Shown here piece after piece: positions 44,494 to 52,387 of a DNA stretch of 64,000 nt. The DNA lies in contig CAZAKZ010000007.1 in assembly GCA_964485695.1 (NCBI GenBank), forward strand, positions 1 through 64,000. Reading direction: 5' to 3'. The notes under the pieces were generated by a model, which worked only from the letters and a program-made list of their open reading frames with translations, searched no databases and was not told where the DNA came from. This DNA comes from CAZAKZ01 sp964485695. Its GTDB lineage: Bacteria > Planctomycetota > JAFGQW01. Position 1 is the first letter of the stretch; each line of letters begins with the position of its first letter. The translations under genes and the position numbers were made by a program.

Positions 44494-44521
44494 TTGACGG
44501 AAGACCCTGGAATTGTATAAT
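44494..44521 (+). promoter_or_regulatory. Strong sigma-70-type promoter upstream of hpf
   Basis: TTGACG (44494-44499), 16-nt spacer, TATAAT (44516-44521). One of the best consensus promoters in the window; transcription would start near 44528. Confidence 0.75.
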
Positions 44522-44527
44522 TGAAAC

Positions 44528-45035
44528 AGGTGGTGAAGTTGAGCCCGGTTCACCTTGATCGAGAACCCATGAATCGGATCTTCAGAATCGGGATCACACC
44601 TCCAGCGGTTCTCGAAGAGGAAACAGCACTGGAAGTTTGTGGTACAAGTCGTGGGGTACAGGGGTGTCGGAATTGCCGGCCGGAAATCGGCGGGCTCCGA
44701 CATCTGGAACCCTGGATTCGCTTCGTAGAGCTGAAAGGCCTCTCGATTGCAAGAACGGGAACTCCCTTGAGAATTTTGATGTTCTCAAGGTATCCACATT
44801 CAGTCTTTCCTCCCGGGATTTCCCGACCGGGAAACCGTACGACCATTCCAGAATTACCTTTCTCCATTCCAGGTCAGATCGCCGTCGATCCAGGGCCGTT
44901 CATGGAGTATCAAGATTCGAATCCGCACACCACTCACCGGCGCCCACGAACCTTGATCTCCTGTCTGCCCAAGATGATCAACACAACTGTTCAACGCTTC
45001 TGTCAGGGGCCCAGAGTCCATCCGAAAGGAGCTAG
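44528..45035 (+). ncRNA. Structured leader or small RNA before hpf
   Basis: The first part of 44390-45038 holds the promoter. The 510 nt after it hold no convincing gene. I see a 9-bp perfect stem closing 44559-44615 (TCGAGAACC / GGTTCTCGA), a nested hairpin at 44666-44701 (GTCGGA / TCCGAC with GCCG / CGGC inside) and a 9-bp stem at 44765-44790 (CCTTGAGAA / TTCTCAAGG). It could be a long regulatory leader of hpf or a separate small RNA such as 6S. The boundaries are a guess. Confidence 0.35.
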
Positions 45036-45038
45036 TCA

Positions 45039-45431
45039 TTGAAAGTCAATATCACCGGCCGGCATGTGGAAATCACCCAATCCATGAAAGACTACGTGGT
45101 CGAGAAGGCCGAACGATTGACGCGCTACTTCGACCGGATTTCCCGGATGCAGATTACCTTGAGCGTAGAGGGAGATCGCCATATTGCGGAAATGATACTT
45201 TCTGCAAAACGAGGTGTGACTCTCATCGGAGAGGAAATCGCCGGTGACATGTATTCCGCCGTGGACCTGGTCGTGGACAAGCTGGGACGCCAGTTGAAGA
45301 AGCACAAGTCCAAGATGCGGAACGCCCGCAGAAACAACAGTCTGCGGCATTCATCTATCTCCTACCTGACGAAGGAGGGCAAGGAAGAGCACCTCCCGAG
45401 CTACGAGGAAGTCATCGAAAACGGGCTTTGA
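45039..45431 (+). CDS. hpf: Ribosome hibernation promoting factor, short form
   Basis: HPF binds the 30S decoding centre and makes inactive 100S ribosomes in stationary phase. The 130-residue protein starts KVNITGRHVEITQSMKDYV and keeps the basic surface (KLGRQLKKHKSKMRNAR). It has only a short tail, so it is the short form and lacks the dimerising C-terminal domain of long HPF. The TTG at 45039 follows AAAGGAG. It lies in the usual rpoN neighbourhood, before an HPr-like gene. Confidence 0.93.
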   Translation: MKVNITGRHVEITQSMKDYVVEKAERLTRYFDRISRMQITLSVEGDRHIAEMILSAKRGVTLIGEEIAGDMYSAVDLVVDKLGRQLKKHKSKMRNARRNNSLRHSSISYLTKEGKEEHLPSYEEVIENGL

Positions 45432-45515
45432 TCCGGGCTGTTCAGACAGCTTCTACCTCTACAGCCTCCGGAACAGCCTGGGTCCGGAGGCGACCTGTAC
45501 CGGGGCATGCGATCC

Positions 45516-45788
45516 ATGAAACTCGAGACCGATCTCGTTGTTCTGAACCGCCAGGGCATTCACCTCAAAAGCGCCTCGAGCATCGTCAAGACCGCAAACC
45601 GGTTCCAGGCTTCTCTCCAGCTCAGCATCGAGGATCTATGCGTGGACGCCAAGAACGCCATGGAGATCCTCCTGCTGGCCGCCGGTCCTGACACGCGGAT
45701 CCACCTTGTGGCCGAGGGGCCCGACGCCAGGGAGGCCACCGAAGCTCTCGCAAAGCTGTTTCAGGAGGGATTCGGGGAGCCCATCTGA
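45516..45788 (+). CDS. HPr-like phosphocarrier protein
   Basis: A 90-residue HPr homologue. The phosphorylatable His sits in NRQGIHLKSASSIVKTA (His16 from this start), where HPr normally reads GLHARPA, so the Arg-Pro pair is replaced by Lys-Ser. The regulatory Ser46 region (usually AKSIMGVM) reads DAKNAMEILLLA, so Asn replaces Ser. This fits an Npr-type carrier in a nitrogen-type PTS near rpoN rather than a sugar-transport HPr. No EI, PtsN or HPr kinase gene lies nearby. An ATG 9 nt upstream (45507) is an alternative start. Confidence 0.85.
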   Translation: MKLETDLVVLNRQGIHLKSASSIVKTANRFQASLQLSIEDLCVDAKNAMEILLLAAGPDTRIHLVAEGPDAREATEALAKLFQEGFGEPI

Positions 45789-46110
45789 TCCCTGCCCGTT
45801 GACCCACAGGCTGTTCAAGATAGGGAAAGGTCTTCCGGCTGCCCCGGCCCGCAATCCCGTTTTGAGCGCGATTTGGCAAAATATTCCAGGCCACCTCCCC
45901 GCCGAGCAAGAAAGCCGACATCTCCTGACCCCTTGAGCAGTTTGAAATTAGGGCAGAAATATCGATTTTCGGCTTCCCTTCAACCCTCCCGGGTCCGGGG
46001 CAGCCCGTATCAAGTCCCCTGAGTTGTATGTCGAAGAGAAATACGTTGTGGGGGACTCATCCACCTCACCAGGACATTTGCGGTTGGGCTACTACATAGC
46101 GAGGGTGGCC
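45789..46110. other. Intergenic region before pilM
   Basis: 322 nt without a gene or clear repeat. A TTGAAA at 45942-45947 with GATTTT at 45964-45969 (16-nt spacer) is a weak promoter candidate for the pil genes. Confidence 0.3.
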
Positions 46111-47157
46111 ATGATTTTTCAGCGGTCCAATAGTATCATCGGTCTCGATATCGGGTCACATGCCGTCAAGGCCGTCGAGATAAGCCAGGTGGGCAATGAA
46201 TTTGTGCTCACCGAATGCGGACAGACGCAAATCTACTCCGAGGGAAGCATTTCCGACGCTGTCAGCGAACTGATGTCGAACTGTCGGTTTCGCACCAAGA
46301 GGGTCGTGACGTCTGTCAGCGGAAAATCCGTCATCGTTCGTTATCTCAATCTGGTGCAGATGAACGATGACGAGTTGAAGAAAGCGATCCGTTTCGAGGC
46401 GGACAAGTACATTCCTTTCGACGTGGAGGAGGTCGTTCTCGACTGCCAGAGACTGGAAGACGCCGCCGGTCCAGTCAATATCGAGGGAAGTCAAGAGAAC
46501 GAGATGCGCGTCCTTCTCGTGGCCTGTAAGCGGAGCCTCGTCGAGGATCACTACGGACTCCTCGTCGGCCTCGGGCTCCAGCCGGAAGTCATCGATGTGG
46601 ACGCTTTCGCCCTCGGAAACGCATATGAGTTCATGAGCGTACTCGGTGACAACATCAGCGATGAAGAGAAGGTTGTCGCCCTGATCGACATCGGTGCCAA
46701 CAAGACGAACATCAACATCGTGCGAGGGAACAGCTCCTATTTCACCCGAGAAATCTACCTCGGGGGTGATGATTTCACCGGGGGCATTTCCAAGAAGATG
46801 AACATCGACATCCATGAAGCTGAGATTCTCAAGCGGGATCCCGGAGAACAGCTCGAGGATACCAAGGAATCGGTGTTCCCCTATATCGACGACCTCGGAA
46901 ACGAGATCCGATTGAGCTTCGACTACTATGAAAACCAGTTCGATCGGGAGGTGGACGAGGTGTATTTGAGTGGAGGCGGAGCCCGCCTCATGTTCCTGGA
47001 GGAGGCGCTGGAGAAGATCTTCGAGAAGAAGACCTCCATCTGGAATCCCGTGGAATACCTGAAGAGTCAGGATCGTGTGGACAGGGACCTGCTCGAGGAA
47101 AACGCCTCGCAGCTGGCCATTGCCGTGGGGCTGGCCTCGCGGCTTCGTGCAGCCTGA
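46111..47157 (+). CDS. pilM: Type IV pilus assembly protein PilM
   Basis: PilM is an actin-like ATP-binding cytoplasmic protein that binds the N-terminus of PilN in the pilus alignment complex. The 348-residue protein starts MIFQRSNSIIGLDIGSHAVKAVEIS, with phosphate-1 loop DIGSHAVK, EADKYIPFDVEEVVLD, phosphate-2 loop LIDIGANKTNINIV and VYLSGGGARL near the end. The ATG at 46111 is chosen on the family start; an upstream in-frame start at 46024 adds 29 poorly conserved residues. It heads pilM-pilN-pilO-pilQ. Confidence 0.94.
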   Translation: MIFQRSNSIIGLDIGSHAVKAVEISQVGNEFVLTECGQTQIYSEGSISDAVSELMSNCRFRTKRVVTSVSGKSVIVRYLNLVQMNDDELKKAIRFEADKYIPFDVEEVVLDCQRLEDAAGPVNIEGSQENEMRVLLVACKRSLVEDHYGLLVGLGLQPEVIDVDAFALGNAYEFMSVLGDNISDEEKVVALIDIGANKTNINIVRGNSSYFTREIYLGGDDFTGGISKKMNIDIHEAEILKRDPGEQLEDTKESVFPYIDDLGNEIRLSFDYYENQFDREVDEVYLSGGGARLMFLEEALEKIFEKKTSIWNPVEYLKSQDRVDRDLLEENASQLAIAVGLASRLRAA

Positions 47158-47182
47158 TGTCTCCGTGACGGAGTGAAGACAT

Positions 47183-47848
47183 ATGATTACAGTCAATCTT
47201 GTTCCAAAAGAGGCCCTGCGCAAGGAGCGGACTCCTGTGGGGCAATTCGCCGTCATCCTGCTATGTGTCCTCGCAGGCGTCGGTTCCCTGGCTGCATTCC
47301 TCTACATGGAATTCGGCCGGCTCGCTGAAGTGGAGAGCGAACTGAACAAGGTCACCGCCGAACTCGACCTGGTCAAGCCGCACAGGATGTACGCAGACAG
47401 CCTCATGTCCGAGAAGAAGGAGTATGCACGGCGTACCGAGACCATCCAGGGCATCGGAGCCGCCCGTGTACTCTGGTCCAAGAAGATGGACCAGTTCTGG
47501 GAGGTGATTCACAACAACGGCGACGCAGGGCGTCACAACGTCTGGATCACCAGCCTCTCCGCCAAGAGCCCGGGAAAGGGAAAGGGCAAGAGCAAGAGGC
47601 AGACCAGCGGCACGTTCAACATCGCCGGGTACAGCGCCGGCGTTCAGGCCAAAAAGCTGAGCAATTTCCACCGGGATCTGACGGAATCCAGTTTCTTCAA
47701 GGATTTCTTCGAGATCAACGATCCGGGAGGAAGTGTCCAGTACTTCAAGGACGACAAGGAACCGAAGGAGGCCTGGAAATTCAACTTCCAGTTGAAGATG
47801 GAAGCGAAGGCGAAGTCCAAGAAAAAGGGCAAGAAAAAGAAGAAATAG
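47183..47848 (+). CDS. pilN: Type IV pilus assembly protein PilN
   Basis: The 221-residue protein has the short cytoplasmic motif MITVNLVPKE that docks on PilM, one membrane helix (about 22-44), then a periplasmic coiled coil and a ferredoxin-like domain. It ends with a very basic Lys-rich tail of about 15 residues, which is not typical. It lies 25 nt after pilM and 86 nt before pilO. Confidence 0.88.
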   Translation: MITVNLVPKEALRKERTPVGQFAVILLCVLAGVGSLAAFLYMEFGRLAEVESELNKVTAELDLVKPHRMYADSLMSEKKEYARRTETIQGIGAARVLWSKKMDQFWEVIHNNGDAGRHNVWITSLSAKSPGKGKGKSKRQTSGTFNIAGYSAGVQAKKLSNFHRDLTESSFFKDFFEINDPGGSVQYFKDDKEPKEAWKFNFQLKMEAKAKSKKKGKKKKK

Positions 47849-47934
47849 ACCGTTTCGAGAACTGAACAGCCGTGTGTTGTCTTGAAAACAGCCACGTGAG
47901 CGTTCCGAGCAGATAGAATACCGGAGGTGGTTGA

Positions 47935-49365
47935 GTGTTCAACCTGGGAGAAAACAAAGTACTACTCGTGGTCATCGGAGGAGCGGTCCTGCTGACGGCC
48001 GGCGCCTTGTTTCTCACCTTCCGTTCCTATCAGAAGGCCGAGGACGGCAAGAGGGCGATCGAGAATACGCGCAGACAGATTGCCGAGAGCAGGGCGAAGA
48101 AGCGCAAGATTCCCGCCTTGGAGCAGGATGTCATCATTCTCCGTTCCAACATCAAGGAATACGTGAAGATCCTTCCGGAAGATAAGCACATCCACAACTT
48201 CATCAATACAATCAACCGCTTCGAGCGGGAAGCGGGCATCACGATGACCAAGCTGGATCCGCCCAGAAAACGCAGCAGCAAGAAGAAGAGCAAGGTCGCA
48301 TTCGATCGAATCGTCTACAAGATCAACCTCGCTGGCAGTTTCAAGAACATCCTGAAGTTCGTCAACAAGTTCGAGAACTACGAACGATTCGTGGCCATCG
48401 AGAATTTCCAGTTCAGGCCCCAGAAGAGGGATCGCGAAGGCGGGAAAACCGACATCACCGTGTCCGGTAACCTGCAGCTCGAGACCTACGTCTACCTGGG
48501 CCGGGCGGGGAAAACGCCCGTCAAGATCGACAGGATCGTGGAAAAGCAGGAGGCGCTTCAGGAGCAGGTCATCGCGCAGCGCAACGCCATCGAGGTGCAC
48601 CGCCACAGGCTGGATCCGGTCATCACCGACTCCCGCAGAGATGTTTTCAAGGATCCGAGACGAGCCATTGTCTATGCGGAGACCGGTAAAACACCCCCAC
48701 TGGAACGTTTCCGGAGGCAGAAGCAATTCGTGGCCTGGGCGAAAAACGAGCTCAAGGCAGTTCAAGAAATGATCCTCGCAGAGGAGAACGAGCCGCTCAT
48801 CATCCGCCAGATGGAGATCAAGAAACAGATCGACGAGCGGGTCAGCAGCCTGAGCAATCAACTGGTCAACGTCCGGAGCGATCGCCGGGTTACGGCCGGC
48901 CCCCTCGTGCAGGAACTGGAACGAGATGTGATGGAGCCCCTTGCGATCATCGTCAAGGAAAGGCGCATCTCCGTTAAGAGCGGCCTGACGGCTTCCGATC
49001 TCAAGATCATCCTGGGCAAGATGGAACACTTCTTCAGGAAGGGAAATCTCGACCAGGTGGTATCCCAGTTCGAGATCGTCGCCAAGCAGATCGGTTCCAG
49101 TAACGTGGATGACGAAGAGACCAAGCAGCTGGTCCAGGAGATCTACGCACTGAAGAACAAGGCGATGGTCATCACGGAGTTCGCGAAGCGCCCGATCAAG
49201 ATCAGCGGGATCATTTCCTTGAAGGGAAATCCCGTCGTCATATTGAACGGCCGCGTTTTCGAGCGCGGCCAGATGCTCGATGAAGAAGTAAAGATCCATG
49301 ATGTCCGCCCTGAAGAGGTCGAATTCATCTTCAGAGAAGTACGGATCATCCGGAGATGGGAATAA
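47935..49365 (+). CDS. pilO: PilO-like pilus protein with extended PilP-like C-terminus
   Basis: The 476-residue protein has a PilO layout at the N-terminus: a membrane helix (about 9-28), coiled coil and a periplasmic domain (to about 190). It is more than twice the usual length. A helical middle (about 200-415) follows, and the final 60 residues (PIKISGIISLKGNPVVILNG to EVRIIRRWE) form a small beta domain like the PilP or GspC homology region. No separate pilP gene lies between pilO and pilQ, so this may be a PilO-PilP fusion. The GTG at 47935 follows GGAGGTGG. Confidence 0.8.
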   Translation: MFNLGENKVLLVVIGGAVLLTAGALFLTFRSYQKAEDGKRAIENTRRQIAESRAKKRKIPALEQDVIILRSNIKEYVKILPEDKHIHNFINTINRFEREAGITMTKLDPPRKRSSKKKSKVAFDRIVYKINLAGSFKNILKFVNKFENYERFVAIENFQFRPQKRDREGGKTDITVSGNLQLETYVYLGRAGKTPVKIDRIVEKQEALQEQVIAQRNAIEVHRHRLDPVITDSRRDVFKDPRRAIVYAETGKTPPLERFRRQKQFVAWAKNELKAVQEMILAEENEPLIIRQMEIKKQIDERVSSLSNQLVNVRSDRRVTAGPLVQELERDVMEPLAIIVKERRISVKSGLTASDLKIILGKMEHFFRKGNLDQVVSQFEIVAKQIGSSNVDDEETKQLVQEIYALKNKAMVITEFAKRPIKISGIISLKGNPVVILNGRVFERGQMLDEEVKIHDVRPEEVEFIFREVRIIRRWE

Positions 49366-49406
49366 GAAGGGGCGGAATGATTATGATGATTCCGGGGAGG
49401 AAACCA

Positions 49407-51257
49407 ATGGAAGTGACTCGGGTGCGTCTCGCAACCGGATTTGCCTGGATTGCAGTCCTAGTGCTGGCACTCGCTTCCCCAGTGACGGCCCAGGGCCGTG
49501 GGGACGCGGAAGACCGCTCTGCGGGTAGAAAGAAGATCCGGCGGGCTCTGATCACCATGGACGTGAGCGGTCGTCCGATGAAGGATGTCGTCGAGCACAT
49601 CGTAGGGGCCACCGGGGCCAACATCTTCGTCGTGACCGGCGGAGACGAACTGGTGGACTTCAAGTGCGACAAGCTCGACTGGAAGAAGGCGCTCAAGTAC
49701 GTATCCGAATACGCCGGGTGCGTTCTCATCGAGGAAGGCGTCAACGTCTATCGCATCGAGAAACCGCCACGCGTCAACTTCTTCTTCCAGGACGCAGATG
49801 TCAAGAAGGTCATCGATGCGATCTCGCGCATCGGCGGGGCCAACATCATCACCGGCCCCGAGGTGCAGGGGCTGGTGAACGTACGCCTCAACGATATCCC
49901 TTGGCGGGATGCCCTGGAGACCATCGTCAAGACGCTCGGCTTCACCATCGTCGAGGAGGACCGGGGAATCCTCCGGGTGGTGAGTCCCTCGAGCCTTCAG
50001 GAGCAGCTGGAGTCCCGTATCTTCACCCTGAAGTATCTCCGGCCGCCCGGAACCTATACGGCGTTCATCAAGACCGACTACGCCAAGGGGCAGCCCGCCG
50101 ACATCAAGCATGATGCCAAGTCGGTGGAGTCCAGCTTCTTTCTCCTGAAGGCGCTCAAGAAGGCGCTGTCTCCCCAGGGTGACCTGGATTACATTCTCGA
50201 GCGCAATGCCATCATCGTCAAGGACACCAAACCCATCCTCAACGAAGTCTCACAGATCATTGAATTGCTGGACGTGGAACCGGGCCAGATATTCCTGGAC
50301 GTCAAGTTCGTGACGACCCGGAACACGGACCTGTTCGATTTCGGCATCAACTGGGTCAACGGGATCAACGTGTATACCAACGGCGGTATCGTGCCTTCCC
50401 GCCTCCCCTTTGACCTCGGCAAGGGCGGCCTCGACGATGACATCATCCCCAGCATCAGCGACGGTCCCTTGCCCCTGGATGACGACGCCCTCCATGCCGC
50501 AACCACCTACGGAATCCTGGACTTTTCCCGGACCGTGGCGACGCTGCAGCTACTGAAGGACGATTCCAAGTCCTCGATCATCCAGGCGCCCAAGATCACC
50601 GCCCTGGACCACCAGGTGGCGACCATATTCGTGGGAGATACGATTCGGTACGCCGAATCGGAGGCGGAGCAGGGCCAGGCCGGCGGCCTATCGTTTACCA
50701 TCAAGGAAGCCAAGAACTCGCCGGTCCAGACCGGATTCCAGCTCCTCTTCATCCCGCATATCATCCCTGGAACGGACAAGATCATCATGACGGTGATCCC
50801 CGAATCCGAATCGTTCGCTCCGGGGACGAACAGTCCGACCCTGCCCGGCTTCAACCGGTTCCAGATCGGCGACCTCTCCATCGATCTGCCCCAGATCCAG
50901 AGCCGGACCCTGGTCACGAAGATGATCCTCGAGTCGGGGCAGACTGCGGTGATCGGCGGACTGGTGACCGAGGACGACTACGAGCAGACCCGGAAGATCC
51001 CCTTCCTGGGGGATCTGCCCATCGTGGGGTATCTCTTCAAGTGGAAACGGGTGCGCAAGAGCCATGAATCGCTCATGGTGTTCATCACGCCGTATCTCAT
51101 CCGCTCTCCCGAGGAGACCCAAAAGGTCATCGAAAGGGAGGTGGACAGGCGCCGTGAGAAGCTCGAAAAAGAGATCGATCAGATCTACGGCGAGGCCTCG
51201 TCCTTCGGAAAAACCCTGACCGGGAAGAAGACCACGAACGTCCGGGAAGTGCCCTGA
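49407..51257 (+). CDS. pilQ: Type IV pilus secretin PilQ
   Basis: PilQ is the outer-membrane secretin through which the pilus passes. The 616-residue protein has a signal peptide (VTRVRLATGFAWIAVLVLAL, cleaved near PVTAQ), two N-domain repeats (about 45-190, RVNFFFQDADVKKVIDAISR), a further N1-like domain (about 200-300), and the secretin core with VATLQLLKDDSKSSIIQAPK, QSRTLVTKMILESGQTAVIG and the VPFLGDLP-like IPFLGDLPIVGYLFK. The ATG at 49407, 7 nt after GGGGAGG, is preferred to in-frame codons at 49356 or 49377. It shows that the cell has an outer membrane. A strong terminator follows. Confidence 0.94.
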   Translation: MEVTRVRLATGFAWIAVLVLALASPVTAQGRGDAEDRSAGRKKIRRALITMDVSGRPMKDVVEHIVGATGANIFVVTGGDELVDFKCDKLDWKKALKYVSEYAGCVLIEEGVNVYRIEKPPRVNFFFQDADVKKVIDAISRIGGANIITGPEVQGLVNVRLNDIPWRDALETIVKTLGFTIVEEDRGILRVVSPSSLQEQLESRIFTLKYLRPPGTYTAFIKTDYAKGQPADIKHDAKSVESSFFLLKALKKALSPQGDLDYILERNAIIVKDTKPILNEVSQIIELLDVEPGQIFLDVKFVTTRNTDLFDFGINWVNGINVYTNGGIVPSRLPFDLGKGGLDDDIIPSISDGPLPLDDDALHAATTYGILDFSRTVATLQLLKDDSKSSIIQAPKITALDHQVATIFVGDTIRYAESEAEQGQAGGLSFTIKEAKNSPVQTGFQLLFIPHIIPGTDKIIMTVIPESESFAPGTNSPTLPGFNRFQIGDLSIDLPQIQSRTLVTKMILESGQTAVIGGLVTEDDYEQTRKIPFLGDLPIVGYLFKWKRVRKSHESLMVFITPYLIRSPEETQKVIEREVDRRREKLEKEIDQIYGEASSFGKTLTGKKTTNVREVP

Positions 51258-51285
51258 AAAAGCGAGTCAAGATTCAGGGTGGATG

Positions 51286-51334
51286 GACAGGAGATCATGA
51301 TTCGTCGCTGCCGGATCATGATCTCCTGTCTTTT
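51286..51334 (+). terminator. Rho-independent terminator of the pil operon
   Basis: A perfect 16-bp stem (51286-51301 with 51315-51330) and 13-nt loop followed by TTTT, 28 nt after the pilQ stop. The arm and adjoining loop (GGAGATCATGATTCGTCG) match the outer end of palindromic element A closely. Confidence 0.85.
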
Positions 51335-51386
51335 GCCGTGCACCCTGTAGCCCGATTCCTCCCGCCGGATGGGCCCGATTCTGTCG

Positions 51387-51414
51387 TTGAAGTCCCCCCG
51401 GGTTGAGCTATATT
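51387..51414 (+). promoter_or_regulatory. Promoter of the DUF2344 / RNase E/G operon
   Basis: TTGAAG (51387-51392), 16-nt spacer, TATATT (51409-51414). The -10 lies in an 11-nt exact tandem repeat (TTGAGCTATAT at 51403-51413 and 51414-51424), which duplicates the -10. Confidence 0.5.
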
Positions 51415-51547
51415 TGAGCTATATTTGGCTGCATTCGCACGGATTTTGCTATCCATCGGCCGGCAGGGTCGGCAAGATCATGACTGCAAAATCCTGTATT
51501 ACGTCGGGTGATACTGCCCGTCCAGAGGGCCCCATCCTGGAGTTCCG

Positions 51548-52198
51548 GTGAAAACCAGGGAAGCCACGACCAGGGACAAGACGATTCGCCTTCGCTTCAA
51601 AAAGGTCCGGACGGCCCGGTTTCTTTCCCACCTGGACCTGGTGAGGCTGTTTCAGAAGGCCTTTCGCAGGGCTCTGCTTCCGGTGGCCCTTTCTCGGGGG
51701 AAAGTCCCCAGACCCAAGATCTCGATACCCTATCCACTGCCCCTCGGCGTTGAATCAGAGGTGGATGTCCTGGAGGTGGAACTGGCGCACGAGATCCATC
51801 TGGACGACCTGAGATCGCGGCTGAACGGCAAGATGCCGGAAGGGATCGAGATCCTCGACGTCAGGCGGGTGGCACCCGGTGAAAGACGGCGTCTTGCCGG
51901 AATGAGTTATTCGATTCTGGGGGACGGGCTGCCGGGGAGTGATCCTGTAGATAAACTCATGAAGTCATCCACCTTGAAGGTGGAACGAAAGAAAAAAGAT
52001 CGGTTGATTCACGTGGATATCCGCCCCTACGTCGATTCCATTCGAAGGATCAACGGCGAGCACATGGCCCTTGATCTGAAGGTGGAGGAAGGACGATCAA
52101 CGCGGCCGGACGAGGTCCTTGATGCACTGGGAATGAGTGTGGAGGCCATCGCCGGACTGCAGATCGTCAGGACGGAGATCGAAGAAATCGTCGAGTGA
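51548..52198 (+). CDS. DUF2344 protein (TIGR03936 family)
   Basis: The 216-residue protein matches the DUF2344 family: IRLRFKKVRTARFLSHLDLV, RLFQKAFRRALLPVALSRG and PRPKISIPYPLPLGVESE. The domain often occurs at the C-terminus of a radical SAM protein (TIGR03960) or as a separate gene beside RNase E/G; here it stands alone. Function unknown, probably RNA- or translation-linked by its neighbours. The GTG at 51548 is the start. A small hairpin (52199-52218) separates it from the RNase gene. Confidence 0.88.
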   Translation: MKTREATTRDKTIRLRFKKVRTARFLSHLDLVRLFQKAFRRALLPVALSRGKVPRPKISIPYPLPLGVESEVDVLEVELAHEIHLDDLRSRLNGKMPEGIEILDVRRVAPGERRRLAGMSYSILGDGLPGSDPVDKLMKSSTLKVERKKKDRLIHVDIRPYVDSIRRINGEHMALDLKVEEGRSTRPDEVLDALGMSVEAIAGLQIVRTEIEEIVE

Positions 52199-52387
52199 TG
52201 CCGGCTGAAAGGCCGGCACGTCACGGTTGTGAGGTGATCCGGATCAGGGCGCCATCGGAAAGGCCTCGAACAGGATCTTTCCCCTGGATCGATCAAGCCT
52301 GGACGCCCCCGGCCATCGACCCGTCCACGAAAATCAGCCGGGAGGAACGCTACTACACCGGATGTGGGTGCGGGAGGCGCCCGAGAT

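Noticed and set aside
44521..45042. 173-codon plus-strand frame upstream of hpf
   Set aside because: It starts inside the -10 box of the promoter and has no family resemblance; the hairpins in this region fit a non-coding leader or RNA better.
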